64,000 nucleotides of DNA from Phoebastria nigripes (GCA_035582835.1 JAYKAV010000112.1:3936391-4000390); one strand, 5' to 3'; shown: positions 1-15,118, counted from the first letter of the stretch. Notes: generated by a model from the letters alone, not told the origin. Translations and numbers: made by a program.

Positions 1-2216
1 CTGGGAAACATGGAGAGCCAAAATCATGGATATCTGGGACCATGTGGGTGAAGATGCCTGTGACAGAGGCTCTGTGTCTGGTTTTCCTCTCTTCTCTCTA
101 AAGGGACTGTAGGAAGGAAGAAAAGGAAGATGGGAATGGCAAGTGAAGTCCTGCAGGGCTGCTGGGAGCCAGGCTCTAGCTGCCCCCTCGCCAGCGCCTG
201 CACCATCAGCAGCCATCACCTGCCTGGGTATGAAACAACACAGACCTCCCCGGGTGCGCACGACGCCAGGGCCAGAGCAGATCCTCACAAATGCATATTA
301 AAGTGTCTTAAAGGATCATTGCAAAGCAAGAAATTTACTTGGCAGGTCTCTATGACTTTTCTGGGGTGATTTTTATCTGTTGTGTAAATCAGAATCATGG
401 GATTCTTTAACCCCGCTCCCCTGGTTTTTTTATTTGACAAACTGTTTGTTCATTTAGAGCAGTTATGCTTGATTGTGCCAGTAAATAATAAGTGAGAGCT
501 ATTTGTGAATTATTTGGCTGCTAGATTTCCACAGAGAAGGGCCTATTCTCTTCTGTGTGAATGTGTGTGTGAGAGGCAGTCCCTCAGCATGAAGAAAAGT
601 TATGCGCCTGAGTCAAGAATGAAAAAGACCTTTAAAATCTTTATAGCAATCTAATATAGAAGATACACTGGTATGCAAAGTAAATTTCATTAGTTATAAA
701 ATACCTACCTTTAAAATAAATAATTTTCTTTTTTGCTAAAATGCCAGAAGATTGCAGACTGTATTAAAGATAGCATGTGTCTCGTTTAAATCATACCCCA
801 TGGAAAAATACCTAATTTAATTTAAGTAATTTCTATTTATTTCTGCCTTTCAAAATGATATCATTTTCAGGTTATAAAAATGTAATGTCTGAACTTAGAC
901 TCTTTACACTTAGTTTCAAGCCAGACCTAATTTTACATCTAAGTTAAAAACACATGAGCGCACACAGTCATAATATGATCTGGCCCCTCTCTGACTGCAA
1001 AAAGGGCAGCCTACTATAAATAGAGTCCTTGAGAGAAGGAAGGTCTTCCATTTTGAGGACGATTTTGAAATTTCATGCCATTCCAGTTTGGAACAAAGCT
1101 CTCCAATTCTGAATTTTCCCATGAAACAGAACCCCAAAAGAAAGCAATAATAATGAAAAATAAGGCAGAAAGTGTTTGTTCTGATCATTTGTAAAGAAAA
1201 TGTCACCAGATAGACCTCCTGNAAATGCTGACTGAGCAAAAAAACCTTGCAACTTTGGAAACTGAGCCATTTGAGATTTCAGGGTCTTGGTTTGCATCAA
1301 AAAAGCTCCAAGGGTTCAGGAGCCCGAANACCTTCCCTGCAGCCCTACTCATCACGTTGCCAGTGAGGGTGTCGGGCGACCTGGTAGATAGTCAGGCTGA
1401 GTTGAAGTGGAACCGTAACTGGATCCTGATGTCTGAACCACATGCTGGGTGCGTTCCTTTAAAATAATTGACTTCTGCAACCTTTGGAAGCGCAAATAGG
1501 CAGGGTTGTGATTTTTAAAAGCTGGAAATATTTCCAAAGTGCTAAGGTCAAATCCTCAGTGGGTGAAAACTGGGATAATGCTACTGAAATCAGTGAAGCT
1601 ATTTCATTTTGTATCGGTGAAAATCTGGTTCTGGACAGAATTCAAAAGTCTAGAGTCAGTGTAAAGTAAGAATCATTGCTAGCATGCACTGATCAGAGCC
1701 ATCGATGAACCACAAAGAGAATTACTGTGGGACTCAAAATGTTAAAAACAATTACATGATTTAAGCTTTCATTTCATGCAGGAAAAAATCTCTCAATCAA
1801 ACTAAACCAGAAACTTGTCATTTTTCTATTTACTTTTCACATTTACCATGAAAAAATGCTCCCTGCTGCCACAAACTACCTGGGTAAACCAAAAGGTTTG
1901 CATGTAAAGCCAATTTGTCAGCTTTGGCTGAAAAGTGTATAAACATACCTCCTTCTCCTGATGTCTGCATGAAAGACTTTTCACATGCATGGAAAAAGTA
2001 TTCCTCTTTAACCAGCTCAAGCCCTATAGCTAGGTATAGCATGCCTTGCTCACCAAAAACTGCCAACAATTTTAATTAGGCTTCTGAGTATATCAGGAAT
2101 ATACCCAGAAGGTCAAGTCCCTACTTTGGAAGCTCTGCAGGGCGTAGAAGTTCTCTGAATATGGCCTTGCTTCAGCATCTAGATTTCAATGCACTGCACA
2201 GAAAGAAAGGAGTTGA

Positions 2217-2253
2217 GTTTGTTTGTTTGTTTGTTTTTGTGGNTTTTTTTTTA
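2217..2253 (+). repeat. (GTTT)5 microsatellite followed by a T-run
   Basis: Five GTTT units (2217-2236) are followed by ttgtgg, an N at 2243 and nine Ts. The N sits at the homopolymer edge. Confidence 0.9.
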
Positions 2254-5200
2254 GGAGGAAGAAAAGAAACAATTCCTTGGATGGGAAGAGACTTTTGCAA
2301 CCACTAGGATCTCCAGGATTCTGGGAGTAAGACCGATGGGAGTCTGTAACGGGGCTGTGGAAGAGTATCTCCTTCACAGACTTTTCAACAGGAATTTGGT
2401 TACAAGTACAGATGATGGACCTCAGGAGACTTAGATGGTATTTTTTGGCCCAAAATCACGAGTAGCCACGAGATGGCCTGCATATATATAACTCAGCATG
2501 CGCTGATTCNTTCTGATAAGGGAGGAAGATGAAAGCATTGCCAAAGGAATAAGAGTCTGGGAGGAGACAAAAATAGTTTTGTGAATCCAATCCTTTTCTC
2601 AGAAAGTTCTGGATGTGAGTCTTTCCCAAGGCTTTCTTAGCCAAGGACTTCTCTCTAGGTACTACCAAATATGCCTGAAACTTTTCAGCTGCGATGTTTT
2701 TCAAGGTAAAGCATTTGTATGAGATTTGGTGGATGACACCGAGCTATAGGACCCTACTGGACTGCTGCTGTACCTTCACACCAGCATATGTGAAATAGCT
2801 AAGTGGGAAACTGCTCAACCATCCTAAGAGCTCTGTCAGATTTCACAAACGTTCCAGTTTTTCTCTGGGAGGAAACCCAGGCTGTTCAGGGATCACACTT
2901 ACATTTTCTTTCACTGAAATGCAAGAAACCTAGAACAGTGTGAACCATTCCTCAATGGCAGAGTAAGTCCAACTCTTCTCCAAGGCAAGGAGAGAGGAAA
3001 GGATAAAAGTTTTCCTGCAACCTACACCAAAATTGAGGCAGTCANGGAAAAAAAGGAGGAGACACCTGGATGAGACTGCATGGGGGAGCAAAGTATCTCA
3101 GCCCATGACAATGTGATCTCCTTGCAGGAGCATCTCAGGCCTGATTCAGCCACACACTAATCCCCATGGGGAAATCACGGACACCTCTTTCCTTGTACAT
3201 ATTCACCTTTTTTTTTTTGCCTGCAAAGAAACTGGCCACAGTTCTGCTTCTGCATAGTGTCCTCTTCACCCCTCAAAGAGCAAAGGGCCAGCCGAGGTAC
3301 AGACCGTGTGTTGTCCCCACTGGGGCCACATGAAGACGCTGTACTGAGGAGTCCCTTGCCCACCCTGGGCACAAGCACAGCTGTGTTGTGGGACTGGCCT
3401 CCTGCAGAACACACTTGCTCTCCCCCGAGCAAACCAGAGCTCCCNTTTCCTTTTTGCCTCCATTGTTGCCAGGGTCAGAACAAAACCAAGAGCAAGGAGA
3501 AAATGCTCTTGAAACTAAAATTAAAAAATACAGAGGGCAGTGGGCAGATAGCCTTACCAGTGACAAAGGCAAACCCAGAAGTTCGGCTGGGATTTCTAAC
3601 CACCTTTGCAAGAGGCAGGAAAAACCGACTGGAGCGAGCATGTCATCCATGGAGCTGATGCCAGAACACCCTGTTGTGCCTGGCTGATTACTGAGCAATT
3701 AAAGCTTGAAGGGGGGAATCTCCTTCCATCTGCTGCATGGACTACTGCCTCACTGAAAGGGAACTGAAATTTCTCCTCTGCGTTGCTGCACCCTCTCTGG
3801 AGACTCCCTGAGCTACAGCTAGGACATGATTCACAAACACACAAGGGTCAAAAGGCCCAAGCTAATGTAACTGGACCAGGCCAAGGTGCTGCTGCTTGCT
3901 ATGAATTTTCAGCTTTTCTGAAAATAAGGTGGTAGTGAAAGTGTGGTGATTTGTGGGAACAGTGTGGTCCCGTTTCCTGCTATTGGTGCTGTGTAAACCT
4001 GAGCTCTCTTTCTTCAGACTGCCAGGAAAAAGATACAAATGTATTTATAAGATTTCACTTTTGCAGCATAGCACTAAAAATAGCACAATACATCATTCAT
4101 AGTACAGGTCTTTCTATTCTCTTATCCCACTGCTGAAGGAAGAAAGGCATAATGTTATCAACTAACTGTCCTCCTCCCTCTTCCAATAAAGCAAGTTTCA
4201 GCTACCGGAGTTACTATCAAGGTTAAAATCCCCTTTGTTTTACAACATGTTCATTGCCTAGGGCGACTGTCACTGCCCAAAGGGAGCATAATGTTCAAGT
4301 CTCATTGAAATATCGTAAGTAATATCAACAATAAGGAAAACAGAATTCATTAACAAATTCACTGCCCATAGCTATGTACTCATGATATATGGGAATGGTG
4401 TTCAGAGCATCAATTCAACAATACTTTAAGTCAGTGCTCCTTTGACCCACACTGATGAAGATGGACAGACAGGTTAGACAAGATTATGCCTCCAAGGGTC
4501 ATAAAAATGTAGAAGTTTCCCAACTGCAGACTGATTTTTCAAAGACAATTACCTGCACAATTTAACCGGACAGCCATTTATGCCTTCCAGGTTTCATATC
4601 GTTAATGTTTGTTTCCTCTTGGATTTTTGCTGTTTCTCCTACTCTCACTCTTTTTTCTTTTTTGCCTCAGATACACACATTAAAAAAACACTCTCACACT
4701 TCTTGTCCTATGTGATTTATTCCCAAGAAATTAAATTACATTTTTATAGGCCTGTGTTACCGCAAATGATAGCTGAAGATTTGCTGAAAAAATTAATTCC
4801 TGATCTGTTGCCGTGAAGCGTCCTCGCTAGCACTGTACTGTCTTTCAAAACCAGATGGAAGCAGTCCAACGGTATGATTAACTTCTTAGTCCCTGCAATT
4901 TCCTATTGCTCTACTTGCCCTAGATTTCAGGATTGACCTCCTGCTTCACTGCAAAATGCACAGTTGCTCAGTTTGATAAATCACATGAATACTTTTTTGA
5001 TCACAGTTATCTGCTATTTACTATGTACCCAGTAAGGTTAATCATATGCTGAGGCACTTCATATGCTGCACACATATACACTCTTCTTCCCAATAGCACT
5101 TTGCATATTCTTCATGCTGCCAGCCAGCAATGGGACCTGCTTTCTCCTTACTATCGTGAAAGACCCCAGACCTGCACCTTGTCTCTTTTTCCCCCCACGT

Positions 5201-8200
5201 TAATTCTGTAATTATCCACACACTGATTCTTAAAAAACCTAGCAAGCCAAAGAAAATACATGAGAAATTACTAGTCAGACCTAGAATGGATCGTCTCCCC
5301 TCAGGTATCTTTAGGGAGCTATTGAGAATGCATGGGGTTGCCCACAGGGAGGTGGGAAATGTTTGGCTGTCATGATAGCAAAACGCTATCACTTCCTTGA
5401 AGAAAAAACACATCTTAACTTTTCTTTTTCTTTCTCTAAACACCAGAGGAATTTCAGTATTTAGTATAGCTAGCTAGGGCTCAAAATTGCTAAAATTCCC
5501 TGGGACAGCTCTGCTCCACCTTCTCACGCAGTGTTGCAATACATCCAAATCATGTCTCTGGTGCTATGGTAGAATGACTCTAAACAAACACCAGCGACAG
5601 TCAAGGTATGGAAAAACATCCAATAGTGAACAGATGAGTGCTACAGATCTTGCTCACAAGTTAAATAAAGGGAAATGGAGTCCCAGTTTTATAGAGATAT
5701 CTATTCCTTTTCACTCCAAGCCTTCCACACAGGCTCTTCTTTTAAAGCCCCTTTTCACTAATACACAACAGTCTCCAACACTGGAAATAGTGTCCTATAT
5801 ACAATACATATCATTACTCTTCCTCCTTCAAGTTCTCTAACTAGGAGGGCTGAGAAACTCTAGAGCATTTCTGCCACAAAACGTAGCAGCAGTCGCCCTG
5901 TGCTACCCTGTACCGTGTGGGAGGGCTGCAACTGTGGGACACCAGCGTTTCCAAACAGCCAAGCTTTCATGTAAGGCATAAATGATAAATCCATATCCCC
6001 TGTCAGAGGTATTCTCTTTTTCCTTGCAAAGATAATCCAGAAAGTTTAAGCAATGTGCTAACGCTGTGAGAGCCGTCTGTTTGTTTCTGTGGCAGTGAAC
6101 ACCGTGCGTGTACACTCTTCTTCAGCCAACCTTCGCCTCCTGCGGAGCCTATGATCTCAGTTCCGTCATTCTCTGCTGGGACCCAGATCAGCTGTCCTGA
6201 GCCAAGGCTTCCCCTCGGCTGTCACTGATTACCCGGACCTGTCACATGAAACCTTTTCGGCCAGCCAGCTAGCTGAGTCGCTCCGCTGATAAGCTGACCA
6301 CGTAGCTTCTCATGTGGAGAAGGTCTCACGGTGTGAAAGGCGATGTTATCGAAAAACTCAGTCCAACACAAACATAAGTACGTGAGTGACACGAAGCACA
6401 TGAGTATTTTTGCTAGCTGCCACTGGATTATTTACTTACTTCAGGGTATCACAAGTTTAACTGCTTTGCTTAATCACAGCTCAAGCAGATACTTGAGAAC
6501 AAGAAATCTTTGGCTNTGGCCACTGAAAATTTTAAGGCTGCTTGGCCAGCTGCCTTCCCTGCTTAAGTGATCTATTAAAAGTCTAAATTGCCTCTTATTG
6601 TTGCCTGAATACTTTACAGGCAGTCCCTCCCCAGGCCTCCTAACCCAAATGGTGTATCTCAATGTGGCTTTGTCTGAAGGAGAAGAGCCGTGCTACAGAT
6701 CGCTCTGGGCTAATCCTTGATCCTGCGGCTGCTTACAATATCAGGGGAATGGACTGGATTGTCCCAGGTCAACCTTTTCTGTTCGATTTTCCTTGCAGCT
6801 GAGTGCTAAATGCATGCACGCACCCGTGAGAGGCGGTGCAGCAGCACCTCTGCTTGCAAACGTCTCTCTCCCCACAGAGGTGGGGCTCTGCTGCTTCGCG
6901 CGACCTGCTGCCCAGCTCCCCAAACCCTTCACCGCTCCAGAGGACAACAGGGAGTATTTGTTTGCCCTTCAGGATCTTAAGTGCAACTGGCCAGACCCAT
7001 TAGGGTAAACCAGCTCATGCCTGGCACAGCCTGCATTTCAATGTCCTAACCGTGATCAAAGACGGACAGACAAGGCATGGTTACATGGAAATGCGAAGTA
7101 CTATCCCTTCCGCCCGACAGGAAGGCAGACCGAAGCTCAGACAGGCTGTGTAACTCACCAACCATCATGAACGGGGCTTGTCTGCACTGCCAAATGGATG
7201 TTAGTTTTGAGACGCCTTGTCTATCAACAGCCCAAGGTGGTAAATCAAAAAGGTTTATCATAGCCTGTACTTAATGGTTCAGGTCTGGATGATACGTATA
7301 TATTAACTAGGTGCTGAGCGTAAGCTGGTGAGTTGGACTCTTTACAGGACTTATCAGCTGGGATGGGCAGGCTTGCCAGCACTGCTGGGCTGAGCGGGTT
7401 CAGCTCTCCCTCTGCCCTGCACGCCTGCGCTGAGGTCTGCCTGCATCCTCCAGCGTAAGTACACAGAAAGTATAACAGACCACAACTGTGGATTAAGCAT
7501 GTCTCATAAGTACCACCCAAGCACCGCAGTGAATGAGCTATCCTTCCCCTATTACAACGAGAGAGGAAATTCAGTGGTGGTACAACACTTTCCTCTAAGC
7601 ATTCAAAACTCTTAGGCAGACCCACTTGGTCTGCACTGCAGCACAGAGAAATAAAAGCAGCTAGGGGAATAAAAGTGCCCTAGGACCACTGTAAATCTTT
7701 ACTTCATGGAAAATCTTATCTTGCACATGAATATGAGCTGCGAGTAAATTTAATGTGTGGATTAAGTACTGTGCGGTCTCCCTCATGGTGGGCTTTTCAG
7801 CCTAAAAAGAACAAAAGAATAATAATGAGTGTTGTGTTTGGGTATGATTACAAACAGCTGTAATTTACAGCTGGGCATTCTCCATTGCAAATGTATCCAG
7901 CAAGCAAGTGCTTCTGGGTTAGTGGAACAGACTGCAAAAAATTAGTTTTCAACTTCAGCCTTAAGGTCAGAGTTCTGGGACCATGNGAGTCAGTAATAAA
8001 ATCTATTTAGCTCAGTGGGATTAAGCAGGTTTAAGACCTGGCTTAACCACACTGCTTACTGTTAAATANCAACAGAACACACTGAATATTTTAGTTACAG
8101 ACATTTTTCTTCATTTGAAAGCTATTCAGGCAGTGGATATGAGAGTCAGACAATTGAAGATACGCTAGCACTATACCATTAAGGTATATGAGTTAAGTTC

Positions 8201-9699
8201 TTGCTCTTCTCTGTCCCAGAAACTGAGCAATCTGTATAGTTAGACCANTTTACTGAAGAGCACAATAAAATTAAAACCAAGCTGTGCTGTATAAACACTG
8301 AGGGTTTTTCATGAGAGAATGAAAAGCTAATGGGGCCAGTGCATCTTTCCTGACAAAATAGTCAGTGCATGTGCAGAGCAACCTGTCTTCTGGAAGCAGA
8401 AAAGCTGTTTCAGTCAAGCTTCTGGGTCACTAATCTTTGTGTTTGCACATAAATCTGGTGAGGGTTACTGTGTCATTCTGAAAACAAGACTGAGTGCAAT
8501 ACACTAAAGAAATCAATGGCCACAGGTTTAAAAATTCTCTTTTTTTTTCTTTCCCTCTTTCAGTTTAGCTAACTGTTACCTTTTTAACAGAACCTGAAAG
8601 CAAAAACTGAAACAGGAACTGCTGGAGAATATTTTTCCAAAAAAATAANGGGCGAAATTACTGAGAGTTTTATTTAAGCTGCCATCTCCCTTGAACTGGG
8701 AAGCGCTGGTGTGTGAGCAGGAGCTCTTAGTTGCTACTGGGACACAAGTAATGAGCAGCAGTATCATAGGCATCCTCACTTTAGCCAAGACCAGAGAGAA
8801 ACAGCCATCACAGTGTGGGTTTTTGGCCCCTGGCCTTCCGTTCGCTTGCTGCAGCGAGGCTACGGGTGGCAGGGAGGCACCCCCACAGGGTGCACCCGCA
8901 GCCTTGCCAGCACCCCCTCCAGAGGCAGGGGAGGAGGGTGCCCCGATGGCCAAATGTTTGCAGAGCAGGTGGGAAAGCTGTAGTCTCCGGGCATGCTTTT
9001 ATGGGCAGAGAGGGGAATATCTGATCACAAATACTAAATCTGAGGTGTGACAGGCAACATTTCAGCCCTTTTGCCCTGAGGATGAGGGCAGCCTGCGCCC
9101 AGCTCCCTCACCACCCCTGATGAGGTAGGGACCATCTATCCATCACTGCCACTTTTCTTTCTAGGGGAGACAGAAAGCACAGTGAGGGGTTCGGAGCTTG
9201 TTAACTACCCCCAGGGGCACTTCTGCAGGAATGTTCCTCATTCAGCCCAGGGGAAGGATGCTGAGAAAAAAAGACCCCAGGCTTTCTTTGGTCACGGTAT
9301 TGCCCCCACCAAGTGCAAAAGCTGCTTTGCCTCGGGGGTGAGCCTACACACCTCCAGGGAGAGGGGCATAATGCTGACTCTGACTCCTCTTTCTTTTTGC
9401 ATTCATCCCAGTTACAGCAAATACTTGCATGCCCTACAACCGCGCCAGCGATTTCACCCACATCCCATACATTTCACTCGGGAATTTTTTTCCTTAAGGG
9501 GGGGAAAAAACCCTCTAAACAAAACGGTGTTTGTAAACTTGGGGGGGGGAAGGTCGATAATTTTGGCGGTCTTAGCCTCCAAGCAGAGAGAAATGTTATT
9601 CATCCATGCACAACATATAATTCAGCCTAAGTGACAGGCTCTGCTCTGGAGAAATCCTGGCCTGAGCTGGCTTCCAGAGTCAATTACCGCTTATTCCCA

Positions 9700-9720
9700 G
9701 GGAGGCGGGGGGCGGGGGGC
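9700..9720 (+). promoter_or_regulatory. G-rich tract with GC box, possible G-quadruplex
   Basis: GGG-A-GG-C-GGGGGG-C-GGGGGG holds a perfect GC-box type core (GGGGCGGGG) for Sp1/KLF factors. It has three runs of at least three Gs plus a GG, so a full three-tetrad quadruplex is not assured. Confidence 0.35.
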
Positions 9721-10007
9721 CAGACGGAGCAGAGGGGGCTGCCAACAAGGCATGGGGAAATTTACTCTGTGTCAGCCTGCATGACACAGTACCTCATTTG
9801 TGGATAAATGTAAATCTGCTAGTCCTTTTTCACAGGCACTAAAATGTACAGTCTCTCCTCCCCCTTCCCTCCCCCTGTTCCCAAAACTGGAAAAGAAATC
9901 AGGACCGTCTTAGAAAGCTACCTTATATTTCAATCAATCCTCTTTCATAAAAGTCATTTAAGGTAAATACCTGCGCAGACCTATGGCCCAACTATAACAT
10001 TTACTAT

Positions 10008-10116
10008 GGCCCAAATCCTGAATTCCTCACTCGGGCAAGTTTCCCATTGAAGTTAATGGATTTTTGCTTGAAAAAGAGCTGAGTAAAACCTGAACACTGT
10101 CTAAGGATTTGGTCCC
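10008..10116. repeat. Old short palindromic repeat (MITE-like), member 1
   Basis: The 109-bp element starts ggcccaaatcct and ends aggatttggtcc, giving imperfect 12-bp terminal inverted repeats (11 of 12 match). Its middle holds the near-palindrome cccattgaagttaatgga. I recall an abundant sauropsid repeat built around this 'CATTGAAGTCAATGG' core, but I cannot name the family with certainty. Confidence 0.6.
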
Positions 10117-13100
10117 CTGCTTATCTGCCTGGAGCACTGCTGCAGTTTGAGAAGAAGTGAAAAAATGAATTAAATTCCTCCAAAATACCAATCCCTCAAA
10201 ACTTAAGAGGTAAAAAAGGGCATTGTTTTTGTGCATAAAATGTAGGGAGAATCTCATCAAAAGAGCAATTCCCAGGGAAAGGACTTGGAAAAAGTCAAAA
10301 GAGAACATCTCAGAATAAATGAAGTACTTATTGCTGAAAAATGAGCTCAGATATATCTCAGCAAACTCTAAAGCTTAGAATTTACTGCATCATTCATGCC
10401 TTCTCCAGTAAGTTTCTTATCTCTCGTTTGGTATCACAACAAGGGATTCTGCATACTCGATATGAAATACAACAAGACTGTGATTTTTGCAGTAATAAAC
10501 TCTACACATGCATGACAAATCCAAGCATGCAAAATGTTTAACATCCCAGTTCACAGATACTTTGGGGACAAAATCCGATTATGAGTTATATGCCACAATA
10601 AATAGGGCTCAACGTTTCATAAAGCAATTTATAGTTCATAAAAATGACAAAATGTACCTGTCAGATAGAACGCGGAGAGCAGATCTCTGTGCTGCCTGCT
10701 GGAAGAAAGGGCAGAGATGTTTATTTTATATTCTGACTTGAAAATTACGAGCACAATCAACACTTTAAAAAATGCGTTACACACATTTTTGTCACGTGTC
10801 CAAAATGTTAAAGTACGAGCAAAGTAGCAGAGAGTCTATAGTCAAATGGACATTCCAGCCTAGTAAATGTAAGAACACTTTGTTAAGTACGCCATAAACC
10901 AGGAGATTGTCAAAGCACCGCACGGTATTTGAGGTCTGAACTACTCTATTTAGATGATTTTTTCTGTGGGTCCCTGAAAACTCGGCAGGGCTCTGTTCTC
11001 TGCCTTCCCCTCTCCCCGCTTCCACACTCCCACTCCCTCTGCTTTACCATTAGTCTCCTCCCATTCTTCCACAGAAACAAACATCACATATTTGGTTCCT
11101 TTTGCGATGAAGCCCGTAGCTATAATTATAAATTTTGCAGAGCTTGCCAGAGCTGCTGCAGACTTTTCATGAGTGCTGCCATGTTAATCTGCTGGCAACT
11201 TTTGACTACACAGTACAGGATTGACCTGTTGCTGGTTTGCTCCTCAGCTCTTGCCTAGTACAACTCTTTGGATGGGGTGGGGAAGCATGGTGCTTGTTCT
11301 TGTGTTAACCAGCAGTTCTGGGAATGGAAATCGTAGCCTCTCAAGTTTAATAGGACTCCCAAGCCTATCCCTGAGCTAGTCTGCCACTTTATTATTATTA
11401 TTCTTTCCCCTCCTTCAGTCACTTCAAGTGGTGTGATTCATGGCTTCGGCACAGTAACCAGCTGCTAAGCAAAGATGAAATCCATAATGTTTTGAAAATC
11501 TACTTTAAAGCCTCCATTCTACTTGGAGCTGCCCAGAGCGTCCCCTTCCCAGCCGTACCTGTCCAGGCTGTGCCTCACCTGGCACAGAAGGGACACAAAG
11601 CTAAGCAGTGCGGAGAGTCAAGGGGCAGGGAATTAAACATNGATTTTCTCTTTGCAGTTATCAATAAATATGTTTTTGAAACCATTCTCCCTGGCTTCTC
11701 AGGCTGCTGAGGGCTGCATCCCTATCCCTGAACAAGCCACACGGCTTGCAGGCATCCCACTCGGCACCANAGAGCATGGAGGTAACCTTTCTGGCTAGTC
11801 AAAATGCTGCTGACAGGCTGCAAAGGAAAACTTGATAAAACCTGACTTGCAGTTGCAGTTACGGAGCATTTCACAGAAAGGTGTGAAAAGATCCCCTGAG
11901 TGATCCCTGCAGATCTGACAGGAGCGCAGAAATGCTTTGGGAAGGGTTTCTACTTGATTTTGGAAGCAGGATTTCGGCTCAGGGAACTTTCTGGAATAAC
12001 CTGGGTCTCCTGGGTTCCCTGGGGAGAAGTAGTTTGCTGTATATCACATACCAAGTTGTCAGGAGACGAGGGCTATGCCGCATCCCCTGTGGCTAGCGTG
12101 GCTCCCAGGAGGGGTTTTTCCTTAGCATTGACTTTCTGCAGTGGGAGTGGGAGTGCGCCCACGGCAGGAACGTGCTGGTTTTAGTGTTAGGAAAATAATA
12201 TGGGGAGTCTGGTATTTTTCACTGACTTCAGTAGGTCATCCTATTTGCATGCACTTTGGATACAATCCTGTCCACACCATCCAGGCCACTGGGTACAGGG
12301 CAGGCCTTAATGGGAGCAGCCACTCTCCAGTTCAGCGGGCTGGCACCATTTTTACTCTCTCCTCTGCCAGGAGCTCGTTATGACAATTTCATCCTACTTT
12401 TTGTACACAAATGCAGGAGAGACCCAAAATGTAGGTCTTAGGGCTTAATCTCTTCTTTAGTGCCCTGGGCCAATGCAAGTTCATCTCCTCCCACGTCTAA
12501 TCACCGTCACTGGCAGGAAGCTATGTCCCTTTTGAGTTTCAAGCTGCCCAGCTTCGATGCTGGCCCCTGCGCCCTGTTATGCCTTTGCCCCAAAACTCAG
12601 GAGCCTCCTCTCACTATCAGAGCCCTTTTCCGTGGCCAAGTTGTGTAGACACCATTCAGGTCACCTCTCCTTCTTCTATCCCGCCAGCAGCCAGGGCTAG
12701 TCTTTCCCTCACAAGCAGCCACTACGTGGCAGTGCTGTTTAAGCCACTTTTAATGTTTCCCACTCTCGGCTCAGGCCACCACAGGTGCTCATGTGGTTGT
12801 GCAATGCAACAGGTTGGAAAACTGATCCAGCTGAAAAATAACACTTTTCCGTCTTCTTTTCTTTTTCCCCAGGTTATTTGCAAACTGGATCTCTTCTCTG
12901 AGCTGCTTCCCCAGGGAAAGGCTGTCACATCGCAGCGTGTGATGTGAGAATGGGAATGGGACTGTGGGGGCAATGTGCAGCAGAGACCCTCGCTGCTGAG
13001 ATAAGGGCATGTCTGCCAGTGAGGTTGCTTTCACCTGACATCGCTCTCACTCCCTTCTGGGGAGCTGCAGAGCACTCCTGGAGCAAGGTACATGGTGGCT

Positions 13101-15118
13101 GCAATAGCCAGAAGGCACTGAAGGAGACAGGCTGCTCTGTAGCCACAGGCCTCATGTACCTTATAGAGACCTCAAGAAAGCAAATATGGGCTTTGGTGAC
13201 AGTCAAAACCCCTAACATGGGGATGTGGGGTGCATATCACTCTTGTATTTCCCTAAAATGCCAAATTTTGAGAGAGGGAGAAGAGCTGAATACTTTCTCT
13301 TCCAGTCTCGATGAAAGCTGCCCTCAGGAGGGGAGAGGAGAGGACTCTCATCAGTGCTAACCAAGCCAGGCCATGTTCTGTGGGACTGCAGCCTCAACTG
13401 CCAGTCTTCAGTTTCCATCTTGGTACATCCAGTTGTTGACAGCTTTGAAAAGGTGATCCATTCTGGGCAAGAAAGTGGGTTCAGATGACAGGCAGGGCAG
13501 CAGAGAGAAATGTACAAGTGCTTTTCAGTGAGATCATTCTACTTTTTCAATTAGCTTCTCATTTTAAGTCCTTTAATAAATGTCCTTCTTCACCAGGATG
13601 CAATGCAGATTGCATGGGGCACCTCACTCTTTGCTTGGTGGTCTCATATTCAATAAATGAGACTATTGATTTCTTTCTTACACGGTTTGAAAATACAACC
13701 GTGTTTGATTGCCTATTTGTGTGACCCCCTGAGTTGGTAATGGCCCCATTTCTAAATGATGGGGGAATAAGATCCAGTCGCAAGTTTATTCTTCCTCCCT
13801 GGAGAAACAGATCTATTGCCTGCAATGAAAAGCAGTTAGCAGCTATCCGGCAATTTTAATTCTAGCCTATATTGCTTCCCTCTCCTGGAGAAAGTGAGCT
13901 GTTGTAATTAAAAGTAGTTAGCAGTTCCCTAGCAAGTATAAATACTTGCAGCCACTAATTACAGTCTGCTTTCTTGTTCCCCTGCTAGAGGATTGGGCTG
14001 CTCAACTTAGGGGAAAATATCTGCCCTTACTTCTCGCTAACAGTTTTTTTGTGACCCCATTCAAACTCATTCATGAATCCCCATGGAGGCTCATGACCCA
14101 TAGGCTAGAGAAACAGCTTTCTGTGATTTATTATGTTTCTAATATGCTGGTATTATCTATGTAACAATGTAAGCAAAAGAGTGGTACTTAGTATCATATA
14201 CTGCCTGCATGACTATTTTTTTAATAGCTTGATTTTGATTGTGCTATTTAATTTGCATTTTATTTTACACTGTTAACAACTTTACTGAGGCCAACCATCA
14301 TCCATCAAGAAAGACGAGAATATATTCTACAGTCTTTATTATTCCTGGAAGTAAGTGACTATGTTGGTTATAGAAATTAGGGATAAGAAATAATTTTGAA
14401 GTTTGATATTGCTGACAGAACGTAAAGATCTCCAAGACTTNCCACTAAAAAGTGCTTTATGGGAAGCTTAATATTCTCTTGATAAGTGATTGAGTTATAC
14501 TTCGATGTGTTCATCAGTAATGAGTATAATCCTGAATTTTCAGTTCTTGGAATCAGTGGGGTTACTGATGGAGGAATGTTCTCCTCAAGGTGAACACGGA
14601 TATTGGAGGCCAACCCACCACATAATAACTTTAATGCTGAGTAGGAAGCAGGGAAGGGAAAAAAAATAATCACTTAGGTGACTCAGGTACTTCGGTTTGT
14701 GAAACCAGCCACAGTAAATGAGATGAATTACTCCTTTTCACTACATCAGGAGTTGTAAATTACAGGATACTGGCTGGTCGGACTTCTTTGTCCCCCACCT
14801 GAGTTGGTTATAGATGCATTTAGGGCAGANTTTCATTGATCTGCCTATAGTTCATTAATCATTCATGAAAGATTCTAGCTGTACCCCAAGACTACTGGGA
14901 CAAAACAAGTTTTCAGCCAGCAGTAATCATGTTCAGGTTCTCCATCTCCAGAGATTGCATCTCCTTTCCCCATCCTTTATTGCAATGAGCCAGAGCTTGG
15001 GAACATAATCAGCAGATATTCAGGTTTCAGTGTGTGTTAAATGAGCTACCAAAATTACTTGAAGTGTCACAAGTTGCAATCTGTTGTTGAAGGGAAATCA
15101 AAGAGGAAATTAAATACT

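Noticed and set aside
12205..12275. Possible palindromic repeat member (actgacttcagtagg and ggatacaatcctg)
   Set aside because: One half-core only and no matching second end; too weak to annotate.
13715..13790. MIR-like text (ccccatttctaaatgatggg)
   Set aside because: Only about 20 bases resemble MIR. No ordered upstream or downstream segments.
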